Assembly (NCBI GenBank): GCA_037176885.1
Contig: JAWWNJ010000063.1
Span: 992,001-1,056,000, forward strand
Direction: 5' to 3'
DNA from: Favolaschia claudopus
Lineage: Eukaryota; Basidiomycota; Agaricomycetes; Agaricales; Mycenaceae
DNA length: 64,000 bases
Part shown: positions 33,607 to 46,479 of the stretch, piece by piece
Layout: every line of letters begins with the position of its first letter
Numbering within the stretch: position 1 is the first letter of the stretch
Made by a program: the position numbers and the translations under genes
The notes under the pieces: model-generated
Told to the model about the DNA's origin: nothing
The model's database searches: none
Seen by the model: only the letters and a program-made list of their open reading frames with translations

Positions 33607-36203
33607 TTTCAAAGGGAAGTCAACCAGTTATACGTGGGGCACTGCACGATACCGCCAAAGATTGGATGAGAGCCACAAATGTTAGCTTCTCGGCGAATTT
33701 CAGAAGCCTTGGTCTTGAAAATTGAGAGCGTTTCAAGGCAAAGGTTTCCCACAATGGTAGCTATATCGGAGCCAGGAGCCGAAGTAGGCGTCCAAGATGG
33801 TGGTGGTCGGGAGCAAGAGCAGGTTGGGGCTGCTGAGGCAAACGCAGATGAAGGTTGTGACGCATTTTTGCGTAGTCATGATCATGATGGATGACGGCAC
33901 CACTTTCAACCTTGCAGGCCTCACCAAAACTTCCACCACCTATGGTGCAACTCAATACTGGCTCATCAGCAATCTCTGGATCACCCTAGGATCTGTAATT
34001 CTGAGCTACCAACTTGTCTTGATTATTGTTTTTGGAGTCGGACTGAATTCTTACGATGGATTCACAATCTCATCGTTTAAAGCGGTTGAAAACGAAAGGA
34101 AAGCGATGAACTTTGTCTGCTCTCAGACTCCTCCTCGCCTCAACTCTGCAGGATTGACGATTTAGCAGCGTCTATCGTGGCTTCAGATCTCCTGGGAATT
34201 CCGTATCTTCTTAGCATTCGTTTGAATCTGTTTCGTCATTCAACCCGGCAAACGATACACTGTTAAATCTTGGTGCGTTCCAAAACCATGGCAACGTGTT
34301 GGGCTGTGAAAGCTTCTGATAACCCGAAATGCTCTATTCCTGCGTAACGGAACAGTCTATCACGACTATACGCCGTCACGGGCGTGGTGGCAGAGATGTT
34401 TTCTCGAGACTGTGAGTTGCCAACTTGTTGCCGCACCTCACCCATGTTCCATACACTGATTGACATTCCATATAGTATATAATCCTTGAATATTTAGTGT
34501 CAGCAGGTCAATTTTCCCCAGGTTGATCCACAACTGACCTGTCTCTTGTGCCGAGAATATTCAACTCCCGCGCACAGTCCGACAAATTACTTGACGAGTC
34601 TATGATATTACGCTCGTTACACCCTCTTAAACTGGCATGCCACTCCCGACCTTCGCTTCTCTGATTCGTTGTAGCTCATTTGACAACATCTTAGTGCAGC
34701 TCCTCTCGCAGAGCGAACTCCATGCAATTTTTTTCTGGAGTTACGCGCGTTTCTCAGTCAAGACGGAAGTAAAGGGAACGTGCGGATTTGAGCCCACGAC
34801 AGCAAATACGCAAGGGCTGCTTGGTTTCCATGAACCTGTTTCCCGAACATCTCCCGAAATCATCAGAATTGAAACGTTTGAAACTCTTGCGCATCGACCC
34901 TAGCAGCGAATTCCTGGCCCATCATGACAGCCAAAATTCCTGAGCTGGTACTGCTTCCCAACTGCTTCACCCGGACGATATATATCAGGCAATTTAACTC
35001 GCGGTGGCTTGGTGCTAGAATGGGATGAATGGGATAGCCAGCCAGACAGTGGCTTCGGTGAGCCGACTCTTGTGTCTCTTTGGATATTGCTTGACATAAA
35101 TATGCATACACTGTAGAACGACGCATATACCCTTGCGTTCGCAAGTCTTGGATTGATCTGTGGGCCGTGGATACTACCGCCTGCTTCAAATCGATATCCC
35201 TAAATATGCTGAGAAGATTCTGGATTTGTCATTGTCGTCAGAAGTTGTTGGTATTATGGTTCGTTACTCGAAATTATGGAATTTTTTCCGGCCTCCGTCC
35301 CTTCTCTGGACATAGTTTCGACAATGTTGAACTTTACACACAAAGTTGAACACGGCAGTCGGGCCTTGGCTCCGGGCGGTTCTTTGATGGGATCACCAGA
35401 GACAATGAGCTTTGCTCGATCGTTTTTTCGCATCCGCAGACAATGCAGCTTGACTCGTGCTTTCCACGCTATTGTGTGTAGCGTCTATATAACCCACCAA
35501 GTCTTCTCCTCATCTTCCCTTTCACCCTCTCCCTCCTCTTGACCTTCCAACCTCAAAATTCCCAGCGTTTCCGAGGTCTCCTGCGCCTATCATGAGAAAC
35601 GGCGTCTTCATGTCCAGACCATGTACCTGACCTTTCCGGACTCAATAGCTCGCTCCCACTGGGCTCTTCAAGTGGCCTTGTTTTTCGCTCTCAAACATCC
35701 ACGCCGCGTGAATAATCTCAAGTCTTGAAGATCATGAAGCGCATTGTATTTTTTTTCACGAATTCTGCTTTCGGTCTTGACTTTGTCTTCACCACTTGTA
35801 CGCCCTGGCCCTTGTCTTCCTCGCCGTTGTACTCGATTTGGGTTTCCTCTTGTCGCCTCTCACTGTTATGGGACTAGAGCCGTCACCCGACGCCGGCATC
35901 AAAACGTGATGCCGCCCCATTTATCCATCTCGTCCAAATTGGGAACTTGGCTTGTCTGTTGGTCTTTTCCGGATTTGGTCTTCCCCTTGTCTTCAGGTCA
36001 TTCATCCACAAGTCGCAAGAACTTATCCGCTGAATTGCTTGCCGAGTACAAGGGGACTACCAAATGGTGCACAAGGATGGAAGTCGGAACATTTTACTCT
36101 TATACCAGCTGTTTTGTCGATATCAATCGGCTCTTCTACAGCAGACACCCACAACCTTCCACCGTCTCTCAGCCCCCTCTCACCCATCGTTGACTTTGCT
36201 GCC
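33607..36203. other. Long non-coding stretch upstream of the pheromone receptor
   Basis: I read both strands for short frames ending in a CaaX box, as expected for basidiomycete pheromone precursors, and found none with two aliphatic residues before a stop. A TATA-like tctatataa near 35485 followed by CT-rich sequence (35500-35540) could be a core promoter. If used for the receptor it would give a leader of some 650 bases with upstream ATGs, for example a 12-codon frame at 35592. No other gene is supported. Confidence 0.45.
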
Positions 36204-37814
36204 ATGTACTTCTACAACGGCCCCCCCAACTGGGTTTTCTCCCTGTTCGCCTTCATCGGCTTTCTGTGTAGCACTATTCCTCTCCCATGGCATCTCGAAG
36301 GTGTGTATCACTAATCTTTTCTTCGCGCAATATCTCATCTCAATCATCGCTCTATCAGCCTGGAATACCGGCACCTGCCTGTACATGATCTGGACCGCAG
36401 CTGCCTGCCTCGTCTTATTCATTAACTCTATCGTCTGGAGCGGCAATGTCATCGACTGGGCCCCCGCTTGGTGTGATATCTGTATGTTACCAGCTTGGTT
36501 TTTTTCCATCTCGAGCTAACTCGCTTTTTCTAGCAACGCACTTCCTCAACGGCTTCAACCTTGCGATCCCCGCCGCCTCTCTCTGCATCAACAGGCGTCT
36601 TTATCAGATTGCCTCTGTTCGCACTGTGACCAAGACTCGCGCTGAGCGTCGCCGAGCCATCATTATTGACCTTCTCATCGGCCTGGGCCTTCCTCTCCTT
36701 CAAATTCCTCTTCGTGCGTCCATCTTCTTCACTCAGGTTCTTTTCCTGTCTAACGTTCTCCCCAGAATATATCGTCCAAGGCCACCGCTACAACATCTTC
36801 GAAGATATCGGCTGCCTCGGAGAGACCTACGAAACTCCCGTCGCCATCGTCCTCTTCCACCTCCCTCCCATCATCGTCGGCTGCGTCTCCGCTGTCTACT
36901 GCGCCCTCTCCATCAAAAGCTTCTACCACTCCCGTGCTCAGTTCAAGGAGCTTCTCTCCTCCACTAACTCCAACCTCAACCTGAACCGCTATATCCGCCT
37001 CATGCTCCTCGCCTCCACCGACTTGTTCATGACCATCCCGCTCAGCATCTGGGTCCTCTGGGTCAACGTCCGCGTTGTTGGCCTCAGCCCGTGGATCTCT
37101 TGGGCTGACACTCACTCCAACTTCTCTCGCGTCGTGCAGATCCCCGGCGTGTTCTGGCGCTCGGATGTCTACACTGTGGCGAGTCTCGAGACGACGCGTT
37201 GGTTGACGGTCGCCTGCTCCTTCCTGTTCTTTGCCTACTTCGGCTTTGCCGACGAAGCGATCAAGAACTACCGTGCGGCGTTCACCTCAGTTGCCAAGCG
37301 CATGGGGTACTCGACTGCGACGATGTCGAGCGGACAGCTCAGCTCGAATGGGTCAGTTTCATTCTCTCATTTAGTTTTCCGCATCGTTCTCATTTCATTC
37401 TACAGGACTTCGAGCAAATCCAAGCCTCTCACCTCTACCCGCGGCGCCCTGCCCGTCTTCATCCGCAAGGACACCACTCAAAAGCGCGACTCCTTCGACT
37501 CCTTCTCATCCTCGTCCGTCTCGAACTACCTTCCCGAGCTCGACAAGGAGAAGACGGTCGGCACCCTCACCTCTGTCGGGCAGCTGTCGCTTGCCGACAT
37601 GGACGGTGTCCTTCCTGATTACAAGGAGGGCGACTACTCCGAGCCGGAACCGACGTCGGCGATCAGCAGCGGGAGCAGCAGTGCGGGCGACATTGAGGAG
37701 ATTGAGGTCTCCTCGCTGCACCGCGCCTCAGTTCACACGACGCACCTCACGATCCCTGCACCGCAGCCCACGCACGTCCCGGACGTTCCGAGGGATGCGG
37801 CCGACATGGTTTAA
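36204..37814 (+). CDS. STE3-like pheromone receptor (fungal class D GPCR)
   Basis: This is a seven-helix receptor of the basidiomycete STE3 type, which binds lipopeptide pheromones and signals through a G protein at the plasma membrane. The ATG at 36204 starts MYFYNGPPNWVFSLFAFIGFLCSTIPLPWHLE. Four introns splice cleanly: about 36300-36356, 36481-36533, 36717-36767 and 37350-37404. Hydrophobic segments follow the family pattern, with conserved PLPWH in loop 1, the CLYMIW and WCDIST HFLNGFNLAIPAASLCINRRLY blocks, and a third intracellular loop with KTRAERRRA. The long Ser/Thr-rich cytosolic tail (after FGFADEAIKNYR) is typical. It may be a mating-type receptor or a non-mating paralogue; no precursor gene was found alongside. 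Confidence 0.92.
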
Positions 37815-38269
37815 AACCCACCTTCCATCTCTAAACGCCAATTATAACGCAAAAAAACCATAACGCCCTAACATCACAAAAACCCCATATCATTCCCACT
37901 GCCCCAACACCTACCCACTGTATCTTTAGCACCACCAACGACTTTCGTCTCGTAGCATATAGCATACAACCCACTGTAGATTCACTGACGAGCTTTATGC
38001 CCGCGTCTTACTTCACATATACCACGACAACTTGTGTTTCTTTATTCACTCATCTATAGTGATTTATGTGTATCATAGAGGGGCGTTGAATAGGATTTTC
38101 CTTCGGAAAAAATTGTGTCGAAACAACTTGACTCTTGGAGATCTCTCCATCAAGCAATGTTTTCCGTGTTGTGTTCTTCATCCAGCGCCATCTTCGCCGC
38201 TTGTTTACTCATTCTTCCGCCGTCTCAAGCCTACCTGTCTGTGTCGCTTCAGATACATCGAAATAGAAA

Positions 38270-39816
38270 ATGCACCATGCTCTCCAAATCCCGGAAATCG
38301 TGGAGCTGATATTGGCGAATTTCGACCCAGCGGTAGGCGGCAAAGAACTCGCCGTCGTCGCTCGCACATGCACACTACTCCATGAGATAGCCTTGGATGC
38401 ACTGTGGAGGCACCAGGACACCATCTACAATCTCATTAGGTGCATGCCCAGCGATTTGTGGAAGACGGTGAAAGTTGGTACGATGGATCCGTCGATGGTG
38501 AGCAGCGCGCCTAATGCTCATCATACCTATGGTTGTAATTGAACCTTCTCGTCCATTTTTAGTGGCCCACCCGCTCGATCGTAGATTCAGACTGGGAGCG
38601 AGCTCTGAAATATTCGCATCGTGTCAGGAAGTTCACCTGCAGAGGACATAGGCTTGACGGACGCATCCCCGATATGCTCTTCGTCTTCCAGTCTCTTCGT
38701 TTCGGCGTCCCGTCCGGCTTTCTGCTTCCGAATTTGCTTGAGCTCGTTTGGGACCAGGATCCCAGCAATCACATCTCGTTTATCCGTCTTTTCCTGAGTC
38801 CAGCCATCACCGCGATGCACATCCTTCGCTGTCCTTCCGAATCAGACGTTTTCCCTCTGTTAAGAGACTATCCTGCTCTCACTCAGCTCACCCTCAGTTC
38901 CCGTGAGGAGTTTGCAGGACCCGCCAACGACGCGAACTACGAGGCGCGGTCCAATCTTATTTGCTCATTGGCGCATCATCTTCAGCGCCTCGACGTCGGT
39001 ATCGTGAACTCAGAAGCACTGGTCTCTCTTGGGCAACGTTCCACCCTCCAGCAACTACGTGTCGTCCTTGCCGACTCGGTTTCATTCCCCGAGTCCGACA
39101 AGAGGACGCTGTTTTCGACACTTCGCGCAATTGACTTGCGTCTTCAAGGACGAGCGCTGTCTCCTCTGCTGTATTTCTTGCGCATATTGAACAGTCCTAA
39201 GCTCCGGTCATTCAAAGCCAGCGTAGCATTCGAATTAAAATCGAATCAGGCTGAGGATCTCTACGCCACGATATCCCTCCACTCTTCGTATGCGTTTCTC
39301 GAGACGCTGAGGATCAGCGTTACATGTTCTCCAACAAATGCGTTACATGATGAGCATATACAACTAGGCCACTCTTTGGGACACCTGTTCTCTTTCACCC
39401 AGCTGCAAGTCGTCGTAATCCAGTCCCCTGGCGGTTTCGACCTCGACGACACCACGATTCGTGCATTGGCGCGCTCATGGCCTTGTCTTGTGGAGCTTCG
39501 TCTTCTTGCAATAAAATGCTTGCGACCCCCTCGTGCGAGCATCGCTGTGCTCGAGGCGTTTGCAAAACACTGTCCGAACCTTCGCTTGCTCGAAATCACC
39601 TTGAACGCTTTCGTGGTACCACCCACTTCCGAGGGCCACGAGCCCGTTCATAGGGGGCGTGTGACTTGGAGCGTCGACAGGTCAGCAATTTCTGATGCTC
39701 GGCAAGTCGCAGATTTTCTGTCGTCCACCTTCTGCCAATCGACCGTGGCGGTGGATAGTTACAATTTCAACCCTAGTAGGATTCTTTGGAGCCATGTTGC
39801 ACTTTTCCTTCCTTGA
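38270..39816 (+). CDS. F-box protein with LRR-like C-terminal region
   Basis: The ATG at 38270 starts a short first exon with the F-box (MHHALQIPEIVELILANFD ... VARTCTLLHEIALDALWRH). An intron near 38499-38562 joins to WPTRSIVDSDWERALKYSHRVRKF. The rest has LRR-like spacing (LTQLTLSSREEF, LQQLRVVLADSV, LLEITLNAF). The protein is about 490-500 residues. This architecture is common in expanded agaricomycete F-box families. It lies about 450 bases downstream of the receptor on the same strand. The substrate is unknown. Confidence 0.8.
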
Positions 39817-40172
39817 ACTCGAATACAACGGGAAGGAGGGAACGCACTGGGATATGAGGGACAGTGACCATTGGCAGACTATTGTACTTCGGCTATTGCA
39901 GAGATGTCAATCTATCCCTCGTCGTTCTCTAAATTCAGCTCAATGACGCGCCTCCAGAGATCTTCCTGGGAGTTGGTTCGTCTGGTCAAGTCTTGTGACC
40001 GCGTCGTCGTCGCAATTACCCTCTGCAAAGGCGCAATGAAGGGAATCTTATAATTGGTGAGGAAATAACACCATCTCGAAGGAGTATGACTCATGAGAGC
40101 ATCATTGCTATTCGAAGGATGTTATAAAGCAGGCCCCGTACAATGGTCAGGAGAGCCATCCAGTAGAAAGCC

Positions 40173-41803
40173 ATGCCCGTCCCTGTCCCTCAATTTGGAA
40201 CATTCAACTACGTCCCTGAAACCAAGGTTTGTGGCCGAGAATCTGGTGTACGGCGTTGACGAACACGGGTACATGTGAACAGGAAGAGCTCGACTGGGCT
40301 GAACTAGTGACCGTCGACCTAGGGCAGCTGGGCACCCCAGAGGGCAAGAAGCAGCAGGCCGACATCCTCATCTCAGCTGTGCGGGAGAAAGGATTCTTCT
40401 ACGTGAAGAACTTCGGGATATCACAGGCGAGGGTGGACAGGCAGTTCGCTCTTGGGAAGGACTTCTACGAGTTGCCGTTGGAGGAGAAATTGAAGTATGT
40501 TCCGCAGGGCTTAGGTGGATGGTCTAAATTCGACGGTGAAAAGCTATGCTGAATGCCTTAGACGAGGGCCAGTTCAACGGATATGTGCCGGCGGGTCGCA
40601 GATTGTAAGTGAGCGGTTGACGCGTGTAGGCGAAGTCATTCATCGGGACTGCAGCATCGACCAAGAGCTTAAAATCAAGGACCAGATTGAGATATATAAC
40701 ATTCCGAGTGAGATTTCGTTATCTCCTGGCAGTTAAGAATCATTCCCGACTAACGTCCTTCAGAGTTCAATGGGGACTTCGCTCATAATCATCCTGCGGT
40801 CGTGGCAGATCGACTTGCCGAAGTCGAAGAATTCGCTCGGGTAGGTCGACTCTCGAGCTGTGTTCTTCAGTACTGACGCTGTATATGTATATGCATCAGT
40901 CGCTCCATACGGAAGTCCTGGATCCGTTGTTCGTCTTGCTGGCAGTTGCGCTCGAACTGCCGGAAGATTACTTTACCAAAATTCATCAGTATCAAGTTAA
41001 GAGCGAAGTACGTCGTCTTCACATTGTCGAGGCGATATGTTGATGCGTTGCATAGGATCACTTGAGATACATGCGCTATAGCAAGTATCCGCCGGAGATC
41101 AACGCCAAACTGAAGAATTGGTCGTATGGACATACCGGTAGCGTCTTTCTCGCCTTCCACATAGTATTGTATCGCTGAACCGGATTCGTTTCTGTAGACC
41201 TGGGCAGCTTCACGCTGTTGTTCCGTCAACCGGTGGCAGCCCTGCAGATCAAGTATCCTTCAACAAATGAGTGGAAGTGGGTGAAGCCTCAGGATGCGAC
41301 GTTGACTGTCAATGCATGCGATGCGCTACAGTTCCTCACGGCTGGCTATGTGAAGAGTACGATTCATAGGTCAGTCATTGTCGAACCCCCATGAATGAAT
41401 CTGATCTGTGCAGAGTCACCGTTCCGCCCAAGGACCAACAACATGTCGACCGTCTAGGCCTGCTCTACTTTTCTCGGTTAGTCCACTAATGAGAAGACGG
41501 GTGATGTCGGAGAGTTGACGGTGAACAGCCCTCACAACGACGTGAAACTTGCTACCATTCAAGATTCGCCGGTGCTTCAGCGGGAAGGATATGTGCAGAA
41601 CGAATTCGAGGAGAGCGGAAACCCTGTACCAACGATGGAAGGTGGGATACTTCGACTGCCGGGGGAAAAAAATTGTTAACTGACGGACCGTAGAATGGAC
41701 CTTCGCGAAACAGAAGTGGCAGCGTACAAAGGCAGGGTCGGTTAAGAAAGATCACGCCACTGCGACTATCCTGCCAGGATTCAATGAGAAGATACATGCC
41801 TGA
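40173..41803 (+). CDS. 2-oxoglutarate/Fe(II) dioxygenase, isopenicillin-N-synthase-like
   Basis: The ATG at 40173 gives MPVPVPQFGTFNYVPETK, then an intron joins to EELDWAELVTVDLGQLG. Non-haem oxygenase N-terminal block: ILISAVREKGFFYVKNFGIS. The iron ligands are visible across an intron: His and Asp in GHT-DLGSFTLLFRQPV, and the distal His in KSTIHRVTVPP. The 2-oxoglutarate-binding Arg is probably in the DRLGLLYFSRP block. The C terminus is WTFAKQKWQRTKAGSVKKD...GFNEKIHA. At least eight introns are needed; one near 40514-40559 has an unusual gtggat donor but restores QGLDEGQFNGYVPAGRR. The substrate cannot be told; related fungal enzymes modify amino-acid or secondary-metabolite substrates. 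Confidence 0.83.
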
Positions 41804-42523
41804 ACAAGCCTTTGATGAATGTAATAACACGTTAGCAAAAAGATCACTGTATTCATTTTCAGAGAAAATTGTATCCACTGGACACGTTTTCAAACACTCC
41901 GTCTTAATCAAGTGGGAAGTCGGGACCGTCGGATTTTTTGCTGGAGTACCTGAGATATCCGCGTGCGGCGAGCTTCTCAGTGGAGTGACTATCTCTTGCC
42001 TTCCAGGTACGGTTTTCAAACGCTTCGACATGCGGGTCAAGCGACTCGGGGTTCGAGAAGAAACCACGACCGAGACGGAAGAATGTGGTTCTGCACGGTA
42101 AGCTCTCCTGGAGATAGTGATAAACTTGTCGTCCATTCCATCAGCATTGCATGGACTAGCTAATCGCGACGGTGAAAATGAAGGCGGTCTGTGACTCATC
42201 CTTATCGTCTGCGACTGGAGCAGTGAAGCCCTTGCGGCCGAGATAGAAACGTATGATGACGCGGCAATCTCAGGACCATAACGCTATGAGGGCCCTGGGC
42301 AAGAGATAATTCGTCGAAAAGCACTCGTCCCACGCAACGGTTCACGTGTGTGGATGGGGAGTAGCGTTGGTGAGCGAAGTCTATCACATATTCGTCGTCG
42401 ATGAGGGAGAGAGCGAGGGCTATGGTGTCAAATTCAGGGTTATGGAATCTGGATAGCGTGTTGGTGGGAGGAAGAAGCAAAGAAGTTCGGTGACCAAACA
42501 AACCGCCGGGCTAATTAACCATC
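41804..42523. other. Intergenic region upstream of the F-box/CNH gene
   Basis: A minus-strand open frame at 42202-42501 has protein-like wording (FHNPEFDTIALALSLIDDEY) but no ATG and no recognised family. It could be a gene relic or chance. Nothing else is supported. Confidence 0.35.
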
Positions 42524-43969
42524 ATGCCGCTTGACCAGAAAACCAAGCTCTTTGACTTCCCAGCTCTTGCTTCGCTCAGAGCCAAGTCAATTACTAGCAG
42601 GGAGAATCTCAAGAGCCCTATTTGTTCGCCCCCACCTACCCAACAGTGGCAAAGTCTTCCAACTGAAATCTTTGAACGCATTCTCGACTTTCTACATACA
42701 GACAAGGACGCTCTCATCATCTGCAGCACCGTTTGCCGGGCTTGGTTTCCGACGAGTCGATATCACCTGTATACTCTGCTGCCAGTTGTACCCGACTTAC
42801 TAGTCCAACAATGTCCTAAGGTCAACTCCGCAGTCGCGCTTCGTGCGTTTCATTACCGTCTCGTCTTTACCTGGTCTTGATTTCAGCTCCTCTAGCGGAT
42901 GACTCTGTACTCTATGGCACGAATAATGGCATATCTATATCCCGCAACGGAAAGCTAACAAGAGTGGTCAAGCTGCAAGCCGTCTCTCAGATAGATGCAT
43001 TACCGACGCATAACTTGTTGTTTGTCCTCTCTGGTACGCTCTCCAACGTTACACAAGCCATAAATCACTCTAACCTTGCTTCTAGGTCGCCGTCTGCTCA
43101 TTGGCTCTCTCAGTCTTGCCACCACCTCCACTCCTTCACCTCATCCCCGCTTTACCGTCTTTTCTACTGACGTGTCCTTCTTTCGGATTGGCAACCATCT
43201 CGGCAAAACCGTCGTCTGCATCGTTCATGCTGGACGATTCACCAGTCATTTCAAGCTTCTGGAGGTAGCAGCTAGCTCTCCCCAGCCTACATTGCACCAT
43301 TTACGCTCGTTTTACCTTCCCGACCGTGCCGGATCGGTGCACATATGGAATAAGACTATCGGCGCAGGGCTAAGAACAGCGGGGTTTCAGTGCGTTGACC
43401 CAGTGTCTCTGGTGACATTCGCCGTACCCGTAGACGGCATAAATCCTGTGCCGCCCACGACAAAGAAGTGTCGTGCGATGTTTCGTGTGGACGGAGATCG
43501 TTTCCTTTTATGCTATGACCGTGCGTTTACTGTCTCGTGTGCAGTGTCTCTGCTCTGCTAACTTTTCTTCAGGTTGCGCGTTCTACATGAATAAGATGGG
43601 CCAGTCATTCGAAGCCGATTTTGCCATACGATGGGAAGAGCCGGCGAAGCAATTTGGTATGCATACCGGCGTTTCCTTCGTTTGACACTCAATATCAACT
43701 CCGCGCCAAATAGCTCTCGCCTCCCCGTACCTACTCGCCTTCGGTGCCTCAGCATTGCGTGTCTGGCGGATTGACACCGGGGTTCGAGCGCAGACGGTAC
43801 ATGGTGCGCACATCCGGCTGCTATCTCTCGAGCCGCGCATTGTGGTCAAGATGGGCGACGGGCGCATTCTTGCGTTGAACGTGGAGGAGCCGTATGTCGC
43901 AAGCGTCATGGAGCGCACGATACAGAGTCACGGGGGCCGGTCAAGGTTTAGATCGCGTTTCCCACTGTA
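42524..43969 (+). CDS. F-box protein fused to a CNH (citron homology) domain
   Basis: The ATG at 42524 opens an exon with an F-box at residues about 43-90 (QQWQSLPTEIFERILDFLH ... ICSTVCRAWFPTSRYHLY). A phase-1 intron (gtgcgt donor after the Ala-Leu codons near 42840, acceptor at about 42887) joins in frame to a CNH domain: DDSVLYGTNNGISISRNGKL, SQIDALPTHNLLFVLS, SFFRIGNHLGKTVVCIVHAG, RFLLCYDRCAFYMNKMGQ and EEPAKQFALASPYLLAFGASALRVW. CNH domains normally end Rho exchange factors (Rom1/2), citron-type kinases and Vps39/TRAP1, where they bind small GTPases or partners. No DH, PH or kinase domain is present. The fusion suggests an SCF adaptor that uses a CNH propeller to choose its target (inference). 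Confidence 0.78.
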
Positions 43970-44408
43970 GTGATAATTTTTCTCGGGTTTTGGTGCGGTT
44001 GGTTGCCTAATTTTATTCAAGGATTATTATTCTTCGCTGCGTCACTGGCATGTCACCTCCCTCAGTCGCATGCACACGACAACCTCAACTCCCTATAGCT
44101 AGCTTGTCCCGACCCACCAAGGATACATCAGACTCCGTTCACTGGAAATAAGAGCCCAACGCCTCCCGACGCTCGGGATGCAGACCAGCTCACCTTCGTC
44201 TATTCATCGCCATCATATGCTTCCATTTTGGCGTCGCCGGATGCATCATCGCCGTTGCTGGCGTCGCAGGCGTCGAGACCGACGCATTCATATTCACTAA
44301 CGAGATGCCTTTCCGAACGGACACCAAACAACAAACAATTGATATACTGTCCGATGAACGCATCCGCGTTTTCGATACACGACGAATTTACATGCGGTGT
44401 CTGCGGTT

Positions 44409-46468
44409 TCACGAAGGAGGATCTGTCAAAGGTCGCTGGCTGTCACCCTCATGAAGGACTTTTCCGTCTCGCGACGGCCAAATCCCCCTCTCCTCAGCGA
44501 CGACCTTCTTCTTCCAAAGAACTCCCACATAGTTCCCCTTGCGATAATCCTTGGTGGGGTCAGGATAATCTGGCAGCTTGAAAATCCCGTTTCGCCGCAG
44601 AGACGGATCCGTCGAACCAGGCCGCATCAACCGAGCAGAGGTATGGGCAATATCCTCCACGACGAAGAGAGGTTCCGCAGAGGGAAATGAAACAGGCATG
44701 TCCATCTGCAGTCCGCTACGGAGGACAGGTGCAATTGCGCCGTTCGGCGAAAGATAGTGCGCGATGGCTTGATTTGATGGCTCCGACCTGACAATGGTGA
44801 TAGGGAGCGTAGCCTCCATTGTCAAACTGCGAAAATATTTGAAGGGTGAGACAGAAGACTCCCCAACAGGTGTCCACATGTCCCATAGACAATCCTCCGT
44901 CGTGGCCGCATCCTCCTCTTTCTCCAACGACTCCTGGACCTCGTCTGAATGAATGCACCTAGCGACATCCACCGAATGCAGAACAGTCAGATCCAACTGC
45001 AAGAGGTTCTCAATGCTAGAATAATACGAAACAAGATCCACCGGAGCCTGTCGCGGAATTTCGAGTGCGAAGCTGAAATGGGGGTCTGAAGATGTTAAGA
45101 CTCCGTGCGCGCCGTTATGTGGCAAAGAAATGTTGGACCAATCGCCGCCGCTCTCGGTAAAAACCGACGAGTACCCATTGGACTCCGACGAAAGCTGCTC
45201 GGCAAATATCTGGCATCGCGTTGACCCGATGCTGGAACATGCTGAATCGCCGTCAATGGTAGTCTGCGCCTCTGCCCATCGGTCGCGAGAAATCATTTCC
45301 ACACTGACGTAGATATCGGACAAAGTGGTAGCGCCGTCTTTCAGCGTGTGAATAGTCACTCGTCCTTTCAATGTCTGACCTGTAAACAGGTTAGTTTCGA
45401 TAACACTAGGTTTTGCCAAAAAGGACAGACCCTGTGCAAGGGTCTTCCCACTCTCCACGGTGACCTCTGCGGCGAAGACGGAGCGCTGATCTCTCGGCAG
45501 GCATTTCTCTATCCTCTGTTCTCGCTCCTTCTGTCTCGGGTTGTCGCCAGTGCACGTGTTTTCGAAAGTCACATTCCGTGTGAAAGGCGCCGACGGTGGT
45601 CGGTAGCCAGCGTCTGTTCCCGACGACGGGATAAACGCAGTGTATCCAGCTAGGATGTTTTCGGTGTGTCCATCGCTGAACTGTATAATCTGGGCTTCAT
45701 GTCAGCTCACTCCTTGTTCACTCATAGAACAGAATGCACATACCGCAATATATCGATAACTGAGGTCGCTGAACGAATGTTGTGCAAACGGACGTCCAGC
45801 TAGAAAGTGGCCACGATAGTTCTCAACCACGGCAGGATAATTCACAGCAGGGACCGCAACAGTGAACGGTGTGATGATAGGTTCCGAGAGGTCTGTTCCA
45901 TCTTTGTCAGCGGCAGCACAATCCCAGTGAGGCTTGCATCACAAACCAGGATTTTGGAGAAGAATCGCCTCGGTGGTCCAGGCTCTTCTTTCTTCTGCCA
46001 TTGTTGTCCACAGGTCTGGATCACTCAATCCATCGTCGTGAGCTTGGTAGTTGTATACCACATCGTCCCCCATCCAGCTGGTATACTCCGTCGATGCGCT
46101 CTCATTCGATGGAAGCACTTCGGGCAGGACTGCACCTTCTTTCAGATGCTTGAATTCACCGAATTCGTCGAGCTGCAGACGGAGCGCCACAGAAGCAATC
46201 TGTTGGGCACATTCTTTCTGTGGGGCCTTGATGCGGAGTTCACCTTCAAGGCATGGGCATGAGACTACCATGAAGAAAGGCCGAGCAACTGCTTACCGCG
46301 CGAGACATGGTTGGGCGACAAATCCTCAGCACGCACCCACACGCGGACTGTACAGGGTGGATTGGGCTTGATCTCTTCCTCAGGTTCAACCGAGTTGGCG
46401 GAGGCAAGACAGATAGTCACTGCAAACACTACGGCCAGGAAGAGGGAGGAAGTGAGGGGTGCTCTCAT
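44409..46468 (-). CDS. Secreted protein C, same paralogue family
   Basis: The ATG at 46468 begins a signal peptide (MRAPLTSSLFLAVVFAVTICLASA). Family marks follow in order: CTVRVWVRAEDLSPNHVSRG, CAQQIASVALRLQLDEFGEF, YTSWMGDDVVYNYQAHDDG, ITPFTVAVPAVNYPAVV, TFENTCTGDNPRQKEREQR, CLPRDQRSVF, GQTLKGRVTIHTLKDGATTL, FSFALEIPRQAPVDLVSYYSS and YRKGNYVGVLWKKK. The exon layout is as in gene A. It appears to be a tandem copy of D: the spacer upstream of C (46470-47130) resembles the spacer upstream of D, and even carries the decayed 3' end of an E-like gene. Its 3' flank is not like that of B and D. Function unknown. Confidence 0.8.
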
Positions 46469-46479
46469 TGTATCGGTGT

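Noticed and set aside
33869..33880. TGC GTA GTC ATG encodes CVVM, like a CaaX box of a pheromone precursor near the receptor.
   Set aside because: No stop codon follows; the frame runs on for many codons, and the upstream part lacks precursor features.
41552..42199. 215-codon minus-strand open frame.
   Set aside because: It overlaps the last exons of the dioxygenase gene in antisense and has no family match that I recognise.
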